Shown in pieces: positions 22,425-33,527 of a stretch of 64,000 nucleotides of DNA (position 1 is its first letter; each line of letters begins with the position of its first letter). This DNA is from Adiantum capillus-veneris (lineage: Eukaryota; Streptophyta; Polypodiopsida; Polypodiales; Pteridaceae). The position numbers were made by a program, and so were the translations under genes. Where the stretch lies: NCBI GenBank assembly GCA_014529385.2, contig CM043958.1, positions 147,900,385-147,964,384 of the forward strand, written 5' to 3'. The notes under the pieces were generated by a model. It was not told the origin of the DNA. It saw only the letters and a list, made by a program, of their open reading frames with translations, and ran no database searches.

Positions 22425-25400
22425 TTATCCTTGAATGCCGATTGAAAATGAGCAAAAGCTCAACTTCTCCTTGTTGACCACCTTTGTAAACATGTCTGCA
22501 GGATTTTCACTTGTATGCACCTTTCCTAGCTTTAGTTGTCCCTCTTCCAAGAGAGTGCGTATGAAGTGATACCTCACCTCAATGTGCTTTGTCCTTGAAT
22601 GAAAGGCTGAGTTCTTCGCAAGATGGATAGCGCTTTGGCTATCACTGTACAAGACACAATTGTCTTGTTTGAATCCAAGCTCTTTTAAGAATCTGTGAAG
22701 CCACAGAATTTCTTTGCTTGCCTCCAGCTTATTGCTGTCCCTCCAACCGTGAACACATAGCCAGAAGTGCTCCTTCGAGTATCTTTGTCACCTACCATAT
22801 CTGCATCAGCATACCCTTCTAGAAAAATATCAGTTCCTCCAAAATACAAAGCATTTTTTGTTGTCCCTTTTAGATACCTAAGTATCCACTTCACAGCTTG
22901 CCAATGCTCTTTACCTGGGTTGTCCATGAACCTACTCACAACTCCCACTGCATGTGCAATCTCTGGCCTTGTTCAGACCATAGCATACATTAGAGAACCT
23001 ACCGCTGCAGCATATGGAACTTTAGACATATAGGCTATCTCCTCTTGTGTCTTTGGACACATATCCTTCGTTAGTTTAAAATGACCAACCAAAGGTGTAG
23101 AAACTGGTTTTGCATTTTGCATTGCAAACCTTTCTAGTACCTTCTTGATGTAATCTTCTTGAGATAGCTTTATTGTCTTCTTCGTCCTGTCCCTTGATAT
23201 CTTCATACCAAGTATCCTCTTTGCAACACCTAAATCTTTCATTAAAAAAGATTTGGACAGCTCCTCTTTTAGGTCTTTGATGTCCTGCATGTTAGCACTT
23301 GCAATCAACATGTCATCAACATACAACATTAGGATGACAAATTTCCCATCTCCCAAATTCTCCGTGTAGACGCAGTGATCCGAGTTGCATCTTGTGAATC
23401 CATGATCCAACATCCATCGATCAAACTTCAAGTACCATTGTCTTGATGCTTGCTTTAAACCATACAAGCTCTTATTTAATCTGCAAACCATTTTCTCCTT
23501 ACCTTTTACTTTATACCCCTTTGGTTGAAGCATGTAGATTTCCTCCTCTAAGTCACCGTGAGGGAATGCCGTATTTACATCCATTTACTCGAGATTTAGA
23601 TCATGAGCAGCCACAAGGCTTAAGACAAGCCTAATTGAGTTCATTTTTACAACAGGAGAAAATATTTCATTGAAGTCAATACCTTTCTTTTGAGAAAAAC
23701 CTTTTACTACAAGCCTAGACTTGTACCTTTTCTTCCCACCTTCTTCTTCCTTCAGCTTGTACACCCATTTGTTTTGAAGTGCCCGCTTACCTTTAGGCAA
23801 CTCAACCAACTCCCATGTTTGGTTGCGATGTAGTGAGTCCATCTCCACTTGCATGCTCTTCGTCCATTCTTCTTTGGATTCATGTTGCATAGCTTCTTCG
23901 TATGATTCCGGCTCTCCAGAATCTGAGATCAAGAGATAGTTGAAGGAAGGAACAAACCTTTCTGGAGGTCTACTTGCTCTTGTAGATCTTCGTGGAATAG
24001 GTTGAGGCTCCTCATTTGGTTGACGTTGTTGCACATTGTCACCGTTTGCAGTCCTTGAGTCTTCACCGTCCTCAAGCTCCATGTACTCATCACCTGTTTC
24101 TTTTGTTTGTTTTCTTTCCAAGTAATCTTTGTACATATTTTGTTCGTTAAAAATTACATCCCTACTCCTTAAGATTTTACCATCTTCAGGATTCCATAGG
24201 CGATACCCAAAGTCTCCTTCTCCATAGCCAATGAAGAAACACTTTTTGGACTTTGCATCTAACTTTGATCTTAGGCTTCTATCTATGTGCATGAAAGCCT
24301 CACACCCAAACACTTTAAGAAATGCATAATTCACCGGTTTACCTGTCCATGCCTCTTCTGGAACTCCCCCATCCAATGCCGTTGAAGGTGACCGATTGAT
24401 TAAGTACACATACGTACTTACAGCTTCCGCCCAAAGCTCAAGCGGTAGGCCTGCATGTAGCCGGATGCTTCGTGCTCGTTCCATGATTGTCCTGTTCATC
24501 CTTTCCGAAATCCCATTTTGTTGAAGTGTCCTTGGGGTTGTCCTTTGCCTCCGAATTCCATTGCTAGCACAAAAGCTTTCAAAAGATTGGCTGCAATATT
24601 CGCCTCCATTGTCGGATCTGAGGCATTTAACCTTGGTACCTGTTTCATTCTCCACAAAGGCTTTCCACCTTTGAAATATGGAAAATACATCGGATTTATT
24701 CTTCATGACATAAACCCATGTTTTTCTAGTCGCATCGTCTATGAATGTTACATAGTACAATGAGCCACCAAGTGATGGTGTACTTGCAGGACCCCAAACA
24801 TCAGAATGAACCAACTCAAGTTTTTTATTTTTTCTTTCATTTCTTGAATTTTGAAATTTTACCCTCTTTTGTTTACCATAAACACAATCTTCACAGAACT
24901 CTAAGTCCACTTCTTTCAAACCTGGTAGAAGCTTCTTTGTTTGAAGGATTTGCATTCCTTTGGCACTCATATGCCCAAGTCGGTAGTGCCACACCGCACT
25001 GTCAACTTCTGTAGTTGCTGCACAAGCTGAAGGTTGCGTGCTAACAGTACACAAGTAAAGTGTACCGACTTTTTCTCCCTTGGCAACCACCAAAGATCCC
25101 TTTGAGATCTTCCACCATTTGTTTCCGAATGCAATGTTGTGACCTTCATCGTCCAACTGTCCTGTAGAGATCAAATTTTTGCGAAGAGGAGGAACATGCC
25201 TAACATCTTTAAGCTTCCATTCATTTCGGTTAGCAGTTTTGACAAAAACTGTACCTTTGCCGACAATCTCACAAGCTTCATCATCTCCCAAGTATACATA
25301 CCCAAAATTACCTTTGGTGTAGTCTTGGAAATGTTGCTTGTGTGGTGTCGCATGGAATGAAGCCCCGGAATCTACTATCCAGGAATTAGACACATTGTCT

Positions 25401-26251
25401 AATGAGAGAATTAGAGCATCTTGCTCTACTTTACCTGCCACATTGGCCTCCGATGTTGGCTTGTTGTCTTGAGACTCTGTCTCCTTCTTCTTCTTGGACC
25501 AGCAATCCTTCTTGACGTGGCCCTTCTTGCCGCAGTTCCAACATTCAAGAACTGACTTTGTGCGTGACTTGCTCCACCTTGAGCGATCACGACCCTTTTG
25601 GTTTTTGATCCTCTCCTTAGGCCTTCCTCTTGTTTCCACTGATAGTGCATCACTTGATGATTCTTCTGTGCTTCTCCTTCGCATTTCCTCGCTTAGGTGA
25701 ACACCCACAACATCATCAAACTTAAGAGTATTTGTGCCAGAGATAGAATTACTTACAGCCATCACAAGGCTGTCCCAACTATCCGGTAGAGATGATAGTA
25801 TAAGGAGAGCTCGCACTTCGTCATCGAAATTGATTTTCACTGATCGAAGTTGACTTATGTTTGTGTTAAAGTCATTTAGGTGTTTTGCAACTGAACCATT
25901 CTCTGCCATCTTTAGATTGAACAAGCGCTTCATAAGAAATACCTTATTGGATGCCGATGGTTTCTCGTAGAAGTCGTCAAGTGACTTCATCAAGTCCTCC
26001 GTGGTCTTCATCTCCGAAACATTGAAGGCCACCGTTGACGCCAAGCTTAACCGGATTGTTCCCAGTGCCTTTCGATCAAGGACAATCCATGCTTCATCTG
26101 CCATTGTTGCGGGCTTCTTCGCAAGACCGCCTAGTGGCAAATAGAGGTCCTTCTGGTAGAGATAGTCTTCAATTTGCATCTTCCAATGTTGGTAGTTTTT
26201 GCCGTTGAACTTCTCAATCTTGAGCTTCCCTTCCTCCGCCATAACTCCCAC
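22425..26251 (-). pseudogene. copia-3 gag-pol polyprotein, nearly complete
   Basis: One frame from the ATG at 26,251 (MAEEGKLKIEKFNG four residues in) to 23,585 gives 888 codons. Order: gag (residues 1-230), zinc knuckle CWNCGKKGHVKKDC (about 238-251), protease WIVDSGASFH (about 291-300), integrase with CEDCVYGKQ, HSDVWGP, LRSDNGGEY and GISERMNRT, then the RT start. A TAA at 23,585 replaces Gln of the LNLEQMDV segment. RT continues in frame with LMLYVDDMLIAS, a TGA at 22,973 follows SLMYAMV, and RNase H then begins. Between ISW and EASKEILW about 20 residues are missing, including the STxEAEY catalytic segment, with a frameshift. The tail reads SDSQSAIHLAKN and ends at 22,425. Two stops plus the RNase H deletion make it non-autonomous. 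Confidence 0.95.
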
Positions 26252-26301
26252 TCAATTCAAGGAATCCTTTCCTTGAGATAATTTAGCTACGAGCAAACAT
26301 T

Positions 26302-26314
26302 GCTTTGATACCAG
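26302..26314 (-). promoter_or_regulatory. copia-3 primer binding site
   Basis: Minus-strand TGGTATCAAAGC next to the 5' LTR, one mismatch from the initiator-Met-tRNA primer site. Confidence 0.85.
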
Positions 26315-26315
26315 T

Positions 26316-27087
26316 TGTTAGGAAATAAGACATAGCTAAATAGATAATTGAGTAGATTACTTAATGGAGAGAGACAAATTTATATACACGAGATTATAGA
26401 GTAGAGAGAGAGAGAGAGAGAGAGAGAGTACACACGATATACGTGGTTCACCCAATGTGGGCTACGTCCATGGGAAAGCAGCCACTCAATGGCTTTAGTA
26501 CTTCAAAACAAGAAGTAGTTTACAAAGGGATTATACCCTTAATGGAGCTTCCGCCTTGCTTCACTCTCACCACCTCACACTCACCTTGTTGCATCAACTT
26601 CACACTATGAAATGTGTGTAGAAATGGCCTCCTTTTATAGGCCAAAAGGGCTGCCCTCTCTTATGAGAGATAGCCATGTGTAGCCGCCCTTGTGCGAATA
26701 AGTCCAAATCGGACCCTCCAATCCGCCCAAGTGTGGCCGCCCTTGAGAAGACAAGTCCGCTTTTGAATTCGGCCACCGACCACCGGCCATTGACTTCTGA
26801 CCACCGGCCATCGGCCATTGACTACCGGCCATCGGCCAACCGACCGGTTGTTTTCCGACCACTTTCCGGCCGCCGTCCGGCCATAATATTCCGGCGAAAA
26901 AAAAAGTCTCGGGGGCCTCCGCCCCTAAGGCCTTTAAAGTTGCCCCTGATTCTTGTCCGTGAAAATTTTGGTTTCCGGTGAGTGATTTTCCTTCACGCAC
27001 GATGGCTTCTCCTCATAATGGGGGCTTTACAAATGTGCGCTTTTACCACAGAAAATTACAAGGGTAAATCAGGCTCCATACTTAACA
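26316..27087 (-). repeat. copia-3 5' LTR
   Basis: 772 bp; same termini as the 3' LTR. The (GA)n tract is shorter here (about 26,403-26,428), which accounts for the 6-bp length difference between the two LTRs. Confidence 0.95.
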
Positions 27088-29126
27088 AGTATATGCCTCA
27101 TAGTCAAAGACTCTGAGATGCTTGTATGAGGGCATTTTGCCTGACCATACCATCTCTGCCACTGAATCCTTCTGCAAAACCTTGCTAGGAGATCTATTTA
27201 TAAGATGAACAGCTGTTGATACAGCTTCAGCCCAAAACCCATTTGGTAGTTGTGCATTAGACAACATACTTCTGACCTTCTCTTGTATGGTCCTATTCAT
27301 CCTCTCAGCAACACCATTTTGAGGAGGATTGTAAGGAGCAGTAAGTTCACGTTTTATACCTTTTGACTCACAAAAGTCCTGAAAGGCCTTTAAAACATAC
27401 TCTCCACCATTGTCAGTGCGTAAGCATTTAAGCTTCTTGCCACTCTGATTCTCCAGAAGTGTCACAAACGTTTTGAAAACACTAAACGCTTCATCCTTGT
27501 GCTTGAGAAAGTAAACCCATACTTTCCTCGAGTAATCATCTATAAATGTCATAAAGTAAGAAGCTCCCCCTAGAGATAGGTTAGGCAGAGGTCCACACAA
27601 ATCACTATGAACAAGTGCCAACTGTGTATCTCTTCTACTGCTTCTATGCTTATGTGGCTGCTGTGTTTGCTTACCATACAGACAATGTTCACAGAATTCA
27701 AAATCATTAAATGACAAGCCATGCAAATAACCAGAACGAGACAAGATTTCCATTCCCTTCTTGGACATATGTCCTAACCGGCTATGACACAAATAAACGT
27801 TCGACTGCTCGGTTACATTGATTAAATTTTTAGAGACATTTGATACATAAATCATGTAAAGTCCTCCAGAATTTACTCCATGTGCTACTGTCATAGAACC
27901 CTTGGATATCTTCCACATGTTCTGTCCAAAAGTGGTGACGTAGCCAGCATCATCAAGTAAACCTGTGCTGATCAAGCCCTTTGTAATTGCGGGAACATGT
28001 CTCACATTCTTCAGCGTGAAAGAAGAGCCATTCTGAAACTTCAATTGAACATCTCCAACACCTAAGATCTCACATGTCTTCCCATTGCCTAGCCGAACAT
28101 GATCTTTAGTGGTCACATAAGAGGTAAACCACTCCTTGTTTGGAGACACATGAAGTGATGCCTCTGAGTCTATAATCCAGTCACTCAGTGCATTTCCATC
28201 AGATGCTGTAAGAAGAGCTGAGTACATTGTATTTTTCAAGAAGTAGATATCTCCTGACACTAGACTGTCATCCTCTGCAATAGTGTTTGTCACATTTATT
28301 TCTTGAATCTTCACTAAGGACTTGTTCTTCTCACCATGGTCTTCTGCTTTCTCTTTGCCTTTTTCTCCTTTCCATTCTCTGCAGTCTCTTTTCATGTGAC
28401 CCTTCTTGCCACAATGGTAGCATTCTATGTCACTCTTGCCTTTAGCACTGCGGGACTTGCTACGAGACTGATCCCTCTTTCCACCTTTGTACTTTTCTTT
28501 GGTCCTTCCCCTCACAACTAAGGCTGTTCCTTTGCCTTTTTCCATTGTCTTTCTGTTGGTTTCTTCAAGAAGCAGACTGCCTTCTACACCTGCTATGGTC
28601 AAACCATCTGGAGGTGCAGAATTACTCAAAGCTGTGCGAAAAGTGTCCCAACTTTCCTGCAATGTGATCAACAGGAACATAGCTCTAACAGGTTCATCAA
28701 ACTTGACACCTTGAGCTGACAAATGACTGTAGATGGTGTTGAATTCATTCAGATGATTGGACATAGGTGTCCCTTCTTTCATCTTCAAGTCAACAAGCTT
28801 CTTTTTATCCAGTATACCTGTGAAGCTGCACTCTGCTTCTCATAAAGATCACTCAGCTTTGTCCATGCTTGATAAGCCGACATCTCGTCTGCTACATTGA
28901 AGTAAACGCTTTCTACCACAGTCAGCATAATGGTAGAAAGTGCCAATTCATCCATTTCTCTCCATTCATCTTTGTCCATATCTTGTGGTTTTATCCCCTT
29001 GAGCTTTATAGGTTTTATCTGCTTCTTTTTTACCAACACATGCCAAATCTACTTCTTCCACAATGGGAAATTGGTTCCATCCAGCTTCTTGATATTGTAA
29101 AGAGCAGTGTCCTGTGATCCAGCCAT
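27088..29126 (-). pseudogene. copia-2 gag-pol, 5' half
   Basis: Start ATG at 29,126 (MAGSQDTALYNIKKLDG). A stop sits in the gag N-region after FPLWKK (about 29,060), where Gln is usual, and a small break lies near 28,785. The open frame 27,082-28,788 then carries the gag core, zinc knuckle CYHCGKKGHMKRDC, protease, and integrase with HSDLCGP, LRTDNGGEY and GVAERMNRT. The protease motif reads IIDSEASLH where DSGA is required, so the catalytic Gly is Glu. The frame is cut at EAY by copia-3 and continues at 21,586. Confidence 0.93.
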
Positions 29127-30208
29127 AGCTACGCTTCACAGTAGTTTACTTTCCTGGGAAAAATTCGGCAGAGTTTCTCCTGTAAACTGACCTCTGAACC
29201 AATATCAACCTGTCAAATGAACCAATAAATCTTCAGATTCTGCAGAAATTTCGGTAGAGTCTCCTTTGTAAAATGGCTCTGGTGTACTAAAAACAGACCA
29301 AAAAAGCTCAAAAAACCACTGTCTCTCTAACACTGTAAGCTGTGGGTAAACCTGTCCTGCACCTGTACTGTCTCTCACTGTCTTGTCACTGTCCTGTAAG
29401 CATAGACTGCGACAATGCCTCAACGATAGTGAAACAAAGATGCAATCCCAACTGTGTAACTCACAGTCAATACATCCTAGCTGCCTATCTAAGGGTGCTC
29501 GAGGGATCGCTCCAAGACCTGTATCACCGAAAGGATCTCAACATTTGAGAATCCCCCAGCTCAATAAAACCTTACTCGACCCTCAACAAAGGTTGCAGTA
29601 AATCTGACAGTACATAGACTTCCCACAAAGTCATACATCCACAAATTTCCCACTGTATGCTGTAACCGCTGCAGCGGTTGTTTGCTGCGTGACTCACAGC
29701 CAGCAAACCCTCAACAGACATACATCATCTCTGACAATACATCCCATGTGGAAGTACCTGCAATGTCAGGATGAAATCTGGAATATCAAGCAGCAAACAC
29801 AAGCTACCTGATGAACTAGTGGATGTCGCCTACAGTCTGTGTGTAGGTGCGCCCGTGTCGTATGTGACACACCTCCAAGAACTGTAAGCCGTCCTTCGTT
29901 GTGTAGATAGCCACAAATCAGCACTCTGGAAGTGCAGATATCCTCAGCACTTGCAGTCGTAGGCCGAAACCGCAAAATTGCAGAGTCGAATCTGCACCCG
30001 CCGAGACCACGTAGTCGAAAATGGCCTGCGCAGATCTTTGTCGAAGCCGAACGGTGGCCGAGATGACCTCAGAATGAAATTTTGAGTACACCGAGCCCTT
30101 CGGGTATGCCCACAGGAATTGGGGCCGTGTCTTCGCCTGTCGAATCTCACTCTAATCTGAGCAGGTGACTCTGGCTACCTGCAAATGCTGCCCCGAGCCT
30201 CGATCTGA
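29127..30208 (-). other. copia-2 leader (5' untranslated region)
   Basis: About 1.1 kb between the primer site and the gag ATG, with no long open frame. This is long for a copia of this size; a packaging or dimerisation role is possible, but no structure was established. Confidence 0.6.
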
Positions 30209-30220
30209 GCTCTGATACCA
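30209..30220 (-). promoter_or_regulatory. copia-2 primer binding site
   Basis: Minus-strand TGGTATCAGAGC, a perfect match to the plant initiator-Met-tRNA primer site, 2 bp from the 5' LTR. Confidence 0.95.
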
Positions 30221-30222
30221 GT

Positions 30223-30416
30223 TGAAGGAGTACGAGTGGAAGTGCGACACGAGAGAGAGAGTGCGAGAAGAAGAGCACGACGATATGGTGAACTCGCTCT
30301 ACTGTAATGTGTAGAGCATAGTGAGTTCTTATTAGGTTTTTACAAAAGAATATGTGTACATACCTGGTGGCCCGCCCACTTACCTGGGCGACCACATTGG
30401 GCTTTATACCCCAACA
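30223..30416 (-). repeat. copia-2 5' LTR
   Basis: 194 bp. On the minus strand it starts TGTTGGGGTATAAAGCCC; the TATAAA is very close to the LTR start, so it may or may not be the promoter TATA box. Confidence 0.95.
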
Positions 30417-30421
30417 CTATT

Positions 30422-30920
30422 CAAAGTGCAATCATGCACAATGTTTACAACACCTTGGCTCTTGTAAAGCAGCCAAGTTGTAATAAGGAGTTGTATTTGA
30501 AGAATACAACATTGTCCATGATGTTGAATTCAAAGGAGAACATGCATATGTCAAAATTCTTGAGAGTCCTTAAAGTTTTGCGTCGATCCTTGTACAAGGC
30601 TAAATTATGGGTAAGATCGAATGTTGATGGTAGAATGTTTTCGTTGGCTCCATGTCACAAGCATACTCGTTGTACCACACTCTTAGATGAAATGAAAGAG
30701 TTTATTTGTAAACATAGTTTGGAGTGATGAGACACGTGTATCCCCTAACAAAAAGGATGTTTATCGAAAGAGACTGGGGAGAAAAAGTTACATAAAGCAC
30801 CTTGTACACCTCCTTGATGAACCTCAAGTAATTGATCTAACCAAAGCACCATTACTCAAGTACACTAATAAACATGTGAAACTTAAGAGAGTTAACATAC
30901 TGGTTGTCATTTAACATTGT
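30422..30920 (+). pseudogene. 3' part of the unrecognised ORF split by copia-2
   Basis: Continues the frame of 19,092-19,358 after the target duplication: QSAIMHNVYNTLALVKQPS, then NSKENMHMSKFLRVLKVLRR, then LAPCHKHTRCTTLLDEMKEF, to a stop at 30,727. A one-base shift near 30,722 lets similar-looking sequence continue (SPNKKDVYRKRLGRKSYIKH and TNKHVKLKRVNILVV) to about 30,905. It is rich in Lys/Arg with a Cys-His cluster. The family is unknown; the basic composition would fit a nucleic-acid-binding protein, but that is only a guess. Confidence 0.5.
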
Positions 30921-30989
30921 GCTAATTTACATACCAAAAAAGATAGTTAAGTGGTACTTAGCATATTGTATATGCTACTTGAAATCTTG

Positions 30990-31470
30990 AATATGTTAAT
31001 TAGCTTACTGAGTGTGTTAGTTATCATACTAGTAATGCTAATTATTATACAAGCCAAACATGGAATCATACTATAAGTGCTAGCTAGCATCTCGTATGTA
31101 CTAATTAGCATATCGTTTGTGTGAGCTAAAATCTTGAATATGTTAATTAGATTACTAAATGTGCAAGTTAACATACCAGTAATGCTAATCAGTATACAAG
31201 CCATACATGGAAGCATACTATAAGTGATAGTTAACATACTGTAAGTGCTAGTTATCATATTGTATGTGCTAATTAGCATGTTGTATTTGTTAATTAACAT
31301 ATTGTATGTATCGGTTAGCATACTGTATATGCTAGTTAAAATCGTGAATGCTAATTAGCTTATTGATTATGCTACTTATTATACTAGTAATGCTAATCAA
31401 TATACAAGCCATACTTGGAAGCATACTATATGTGCTAGTTAGCTTCATTGTCTATCGAACAATGCGTCAT
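30990..31470. repeat. degenerate 21-bp minisatellite with higher-order units
   Basis: Built from about 21-bp units resembling TGTGCTAGTTAGCATACTGTA. Larger blocks recur: GAATATGTTAATTAG or a variant, followed by AATGCTAATYARTATACAAGCC and GGAAGCATACTATA, starts near 30,994, 31,136 and 31,345. Block spacings are about 142 and 209 bp, which differ by about three 21-bp units. A 124-codon minus-strand open frame across it (heptads like MLISTYN) results from the 21-bp period. Confidence 0.85.
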
Positions 31471-32402
31471 TTTCAGCCCCCCTATAACAATTGGGTGCAC
31501 TTATGCATCATTGTAAATTTGGTCTCCTAGCCTTGGGATTGTCGTAACGGCTCACAAGGACTACCCTACTATGATTGTGCTACTGATCTGTATCAAGAGT
31601 TGTGAGGCAATGAGAGCCTATAGATGCAACTAGAATGTAGCATGAAATTACAATTGGTAGTGGTATCTCCTGCATACTACCATTGCCAAGGCATGCTGGT
31701 GGGCAATGCCTTTGAATGAAGTAGCAGATGTCTAGGGCACCAATTGTAGGCCATAAATCCACGCTATCTCTTAGATTCCAATGCCATAAGGGGGAGGGAA
31801 TGGCCTGTTGGTGACCGCTCCCTATAATATAGGTGATTTCATGGCAATTGATGGAGGCCGAGAGCCATGCACGAGCATGCATTACAAGGGAATGGTCACC
31901 AATTGACCATTCTTGGACGTCAAAATCAGGGGGAGGGGGCCAATAATTGCAAGTAGCTGTGTATGCAAGTGGGTGCACAAGTGACAGATGGCATGAAATG
32001 ATTGCAAAAAACTGCACAAAATCTCAAATGATGAACTAGGCATCCTCCTTTGCCAATAGCCACGCCTAGGTGTTAAAGCTTCAAGTATCTCCTTGTCACA
32101 TGACTCCACATTACTGAAAGGTTGCATGGCCAAGGGTGGCCAGGCCTGCGGAGGCGCTTAGGTGAGCAATGAAGTGTGGGAATTGGTGTTACTAAGCTTT
32201 CAATCATGGTTAAATCTCCCATGGAGTGGAATGGTAGTATTGCTGATAAGCCAGCACAAAAGTCATCTACCTTATTCCAAGTGATCTTGTTAGAGTGACT
32301 TAAGCTGGGAGTGAAGGTCTTTTTGACGTACATAACATGTACTTGAGCATGGAATTGTAGAGCAATGATGCTCCATCAATTTTGGTTCCATTGCTCGAGA
32401 AA

Positions 32403-32407
<5 letters not shown>
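31471..32407. other. unassigned sequence
   Basis: Minus-strand open segments at 31,580-32,017, 31,882-32,133 and 32,073-32,333 have ordinary composition, but no motif I can assign to a transposase or host family. Possibly decayed coding sequence. Confidence 0.3.

Positions 32408-32461
<54 letters not shown>
32408..32461. repeat. (GA)n microsatellite
   Basis: GA dinucleotide tract of about 54 bp. Confidence 0.97.
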
Positions 32462-32463
<2 letters not shown>

Positions 32464-33064
32464 CCATTGTGACTTTTGAGCTCTAGTCTCTCACCTTGTT
32501 GGCCTACATAACGGCTTAGTAGGCCCTTGGAATTCAAGAAGGGTTTTAGCACCTTTTATTATGCTACTAAAAACTTCTCAGAAGCTTCAATTTATTGATT
32601 TAAATCAACCTTGAAGCAAAACTTCAAATTTCTTTGTTCCATAACACTAACCAGTTAGGGTTCTGGTTAAGCTTAGCACACGAGGGTTAGGTTTGCACAT
32701 ACTATAAGAAAAGGATGAGCAAAAAGGCCTTGGTTGGGTAGGCAACTTGGTAACTCTCGTGATTCAAAACAGGAAAACATAAAATACGGCCATTAGAACA
32801 CAGGCTCTCTTTCCAAGTCACTACTACCACCTGAAGAGAGCCAGTGTCATCATCAACATGTTAGCTGTGTGCACATGAAATTACATTGAATATGGATAGC
32901 ACATCTTTTCTTTGATGAGAATCCACTCGGTAAGATGCATTTTTTATCTGCCTACAAACTTTAATCCAATGTAAAGACAACTGCAAAAACAGTCCCTTAA
33001 CAGCTCTGAACCCGGTTTGCAAAGGAGACCAGACGCATATTGATAATTAAAACACTGCAAAACA
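32462..33064. other. downstream flank of the L25-like gene
   Basis: No coding feature is visible. On the minus strand this follows the L25-like stop codon, so part of it may be 3' untranslated sequence. Confidence 0.35.
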
Positions 33065-33336
33065 TCATCGTCCCCAATCATAATCTAGGGTAAAAATGTC
33101 CGGGAATTCTCGCCAGGCAAGGGACCGTGAACGGCTCGGTCTCACTAATTGATATTTTTTAACTTCACATACAACATAGCCCGCTTGACGTCTGGACGCT
33201 AGATCTACATTCAAGTCATCCAGTAAAATTCTTTCTCCAACCTTCAACTTGCTGACATCCACTTCAATATAAGGAGGCACCTCATCTGGATAAACCAAAC
33301 AGCTCACAGCCTTCTTTAAAACCACCAATTTACCCC
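33065..33336 (-). CDS. ribosomal protein L25-like, last exon
   Basis: The minus-strand exon starts after a clear acceptor (CCTCTGCAG) and encodes GGKLVVLKKAVSCLVYPDEV, then PPYIEVDVSKLKVGERILLD and DLNVDLASRRQ, ending in a stop at 33,065. The pattern of a hydrophobic block, Pro-Pro-Tyr-Ile-(E/D)-Val-Asp-Val-Ser and then a Val-Gly-Glu-(K/R)-Ile-Leu core is the C-terminal beta domain of the bacterial-type L25/TL5 (CTC) family. In plants such proteins are nuclear-encoded and expected in organelle ribosomes or to be L25-like. The last 35 residues (Arg/Ser-rich, ending YDWGR) do not match the usual short tail and may be divergent. Confidence 0.72.
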
Positions 33337-33527
33337 CTGCAGAGGAAAATCATGTAAAACGATTACACGCGCAACCATGATACTTTCGCAAACACTGCAA
33401 ACCCTTCAAGTTCAAGTTTGGCCTGCTGCCAACATGCAAGAGCCGTGCTTCTCTCCGATATCAGTCTACAAATAATGCAAGATCCTGTCAAAGTCAATCA
33501 ATAAGAGTTTCTAGTTTGTGAAAGTAC
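33337..33527 (-). other. intron of the L25-like gene
   Basis: 191 bp with GT (33,526-33,527) and AG (33,337-33,338) borders on the minus strand. Removing it joins CPGLIN to GGKLVV through a shared Gly codon, giving an uninterrupted L25-family reading. Confidence 0.75.

Larger units (their letters stand above)
21587..27087 (-). mobile_element. copia-3: complete Ty1/copia element nested in copia-2
   Basis: LTRs at 21,587-22,364 and 26,316-27,087, flanked by the 5-bp duplication AGTAT (21,582-21,586 and 27,088-27,092). It sits inside the integrase gene of copia-2, whose reading resumes on the other side. Primer site and polypurine tract are present. The 5,501-bp length is normal for a copia. 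The LTRs differ at roughly 18 positions by eye plus a microsatellite length change, about 97-98% identity, so it is young but not newly inserted. Confidence 0.97.
19359..30416 (-). mobile_element. copia-2: complete Ty1/copia element carrying a nested copia
   Basis: LTRs at 19,359-19,550 and 30,223-30,416 are near-identical, with TG...CA ends (plus strand TGAAGGAGTACGAG to TATACCCCAACA). The flanking 5-bp target-site duplication is CTATT at both sides (19,354-19,358 and 30,417-30,421). Primer site and polypurine tract are both present on the minus strand. The 11,058-bp span includes a whole second element (21,587-27,087), so copia-2 itself is about 5.55 kb. Confidence 0.97.

Noticed and set aside
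30209-30220. tRNA gene near TGGTATCAGAGC sequences
   Set aside because: These are primer binding sites complementary to a tRNA 3' end; no cloverleaf or A/B box is present around any of them.
30947-31321. 124-codon minus-strand frame with MLISTYN-like heptads
   Set aside because: The 21-bp satellite period is a multiple of three and keeps the frame open; no start context or non-repetitive part.
31580-32333. Possible PIF/Harbinger-like transposase on the minus strand
   Set aside because: A phrase like IGALDICYF looked suggestive, but no second catalytic motif, terminal repeats or consistent frame was found.
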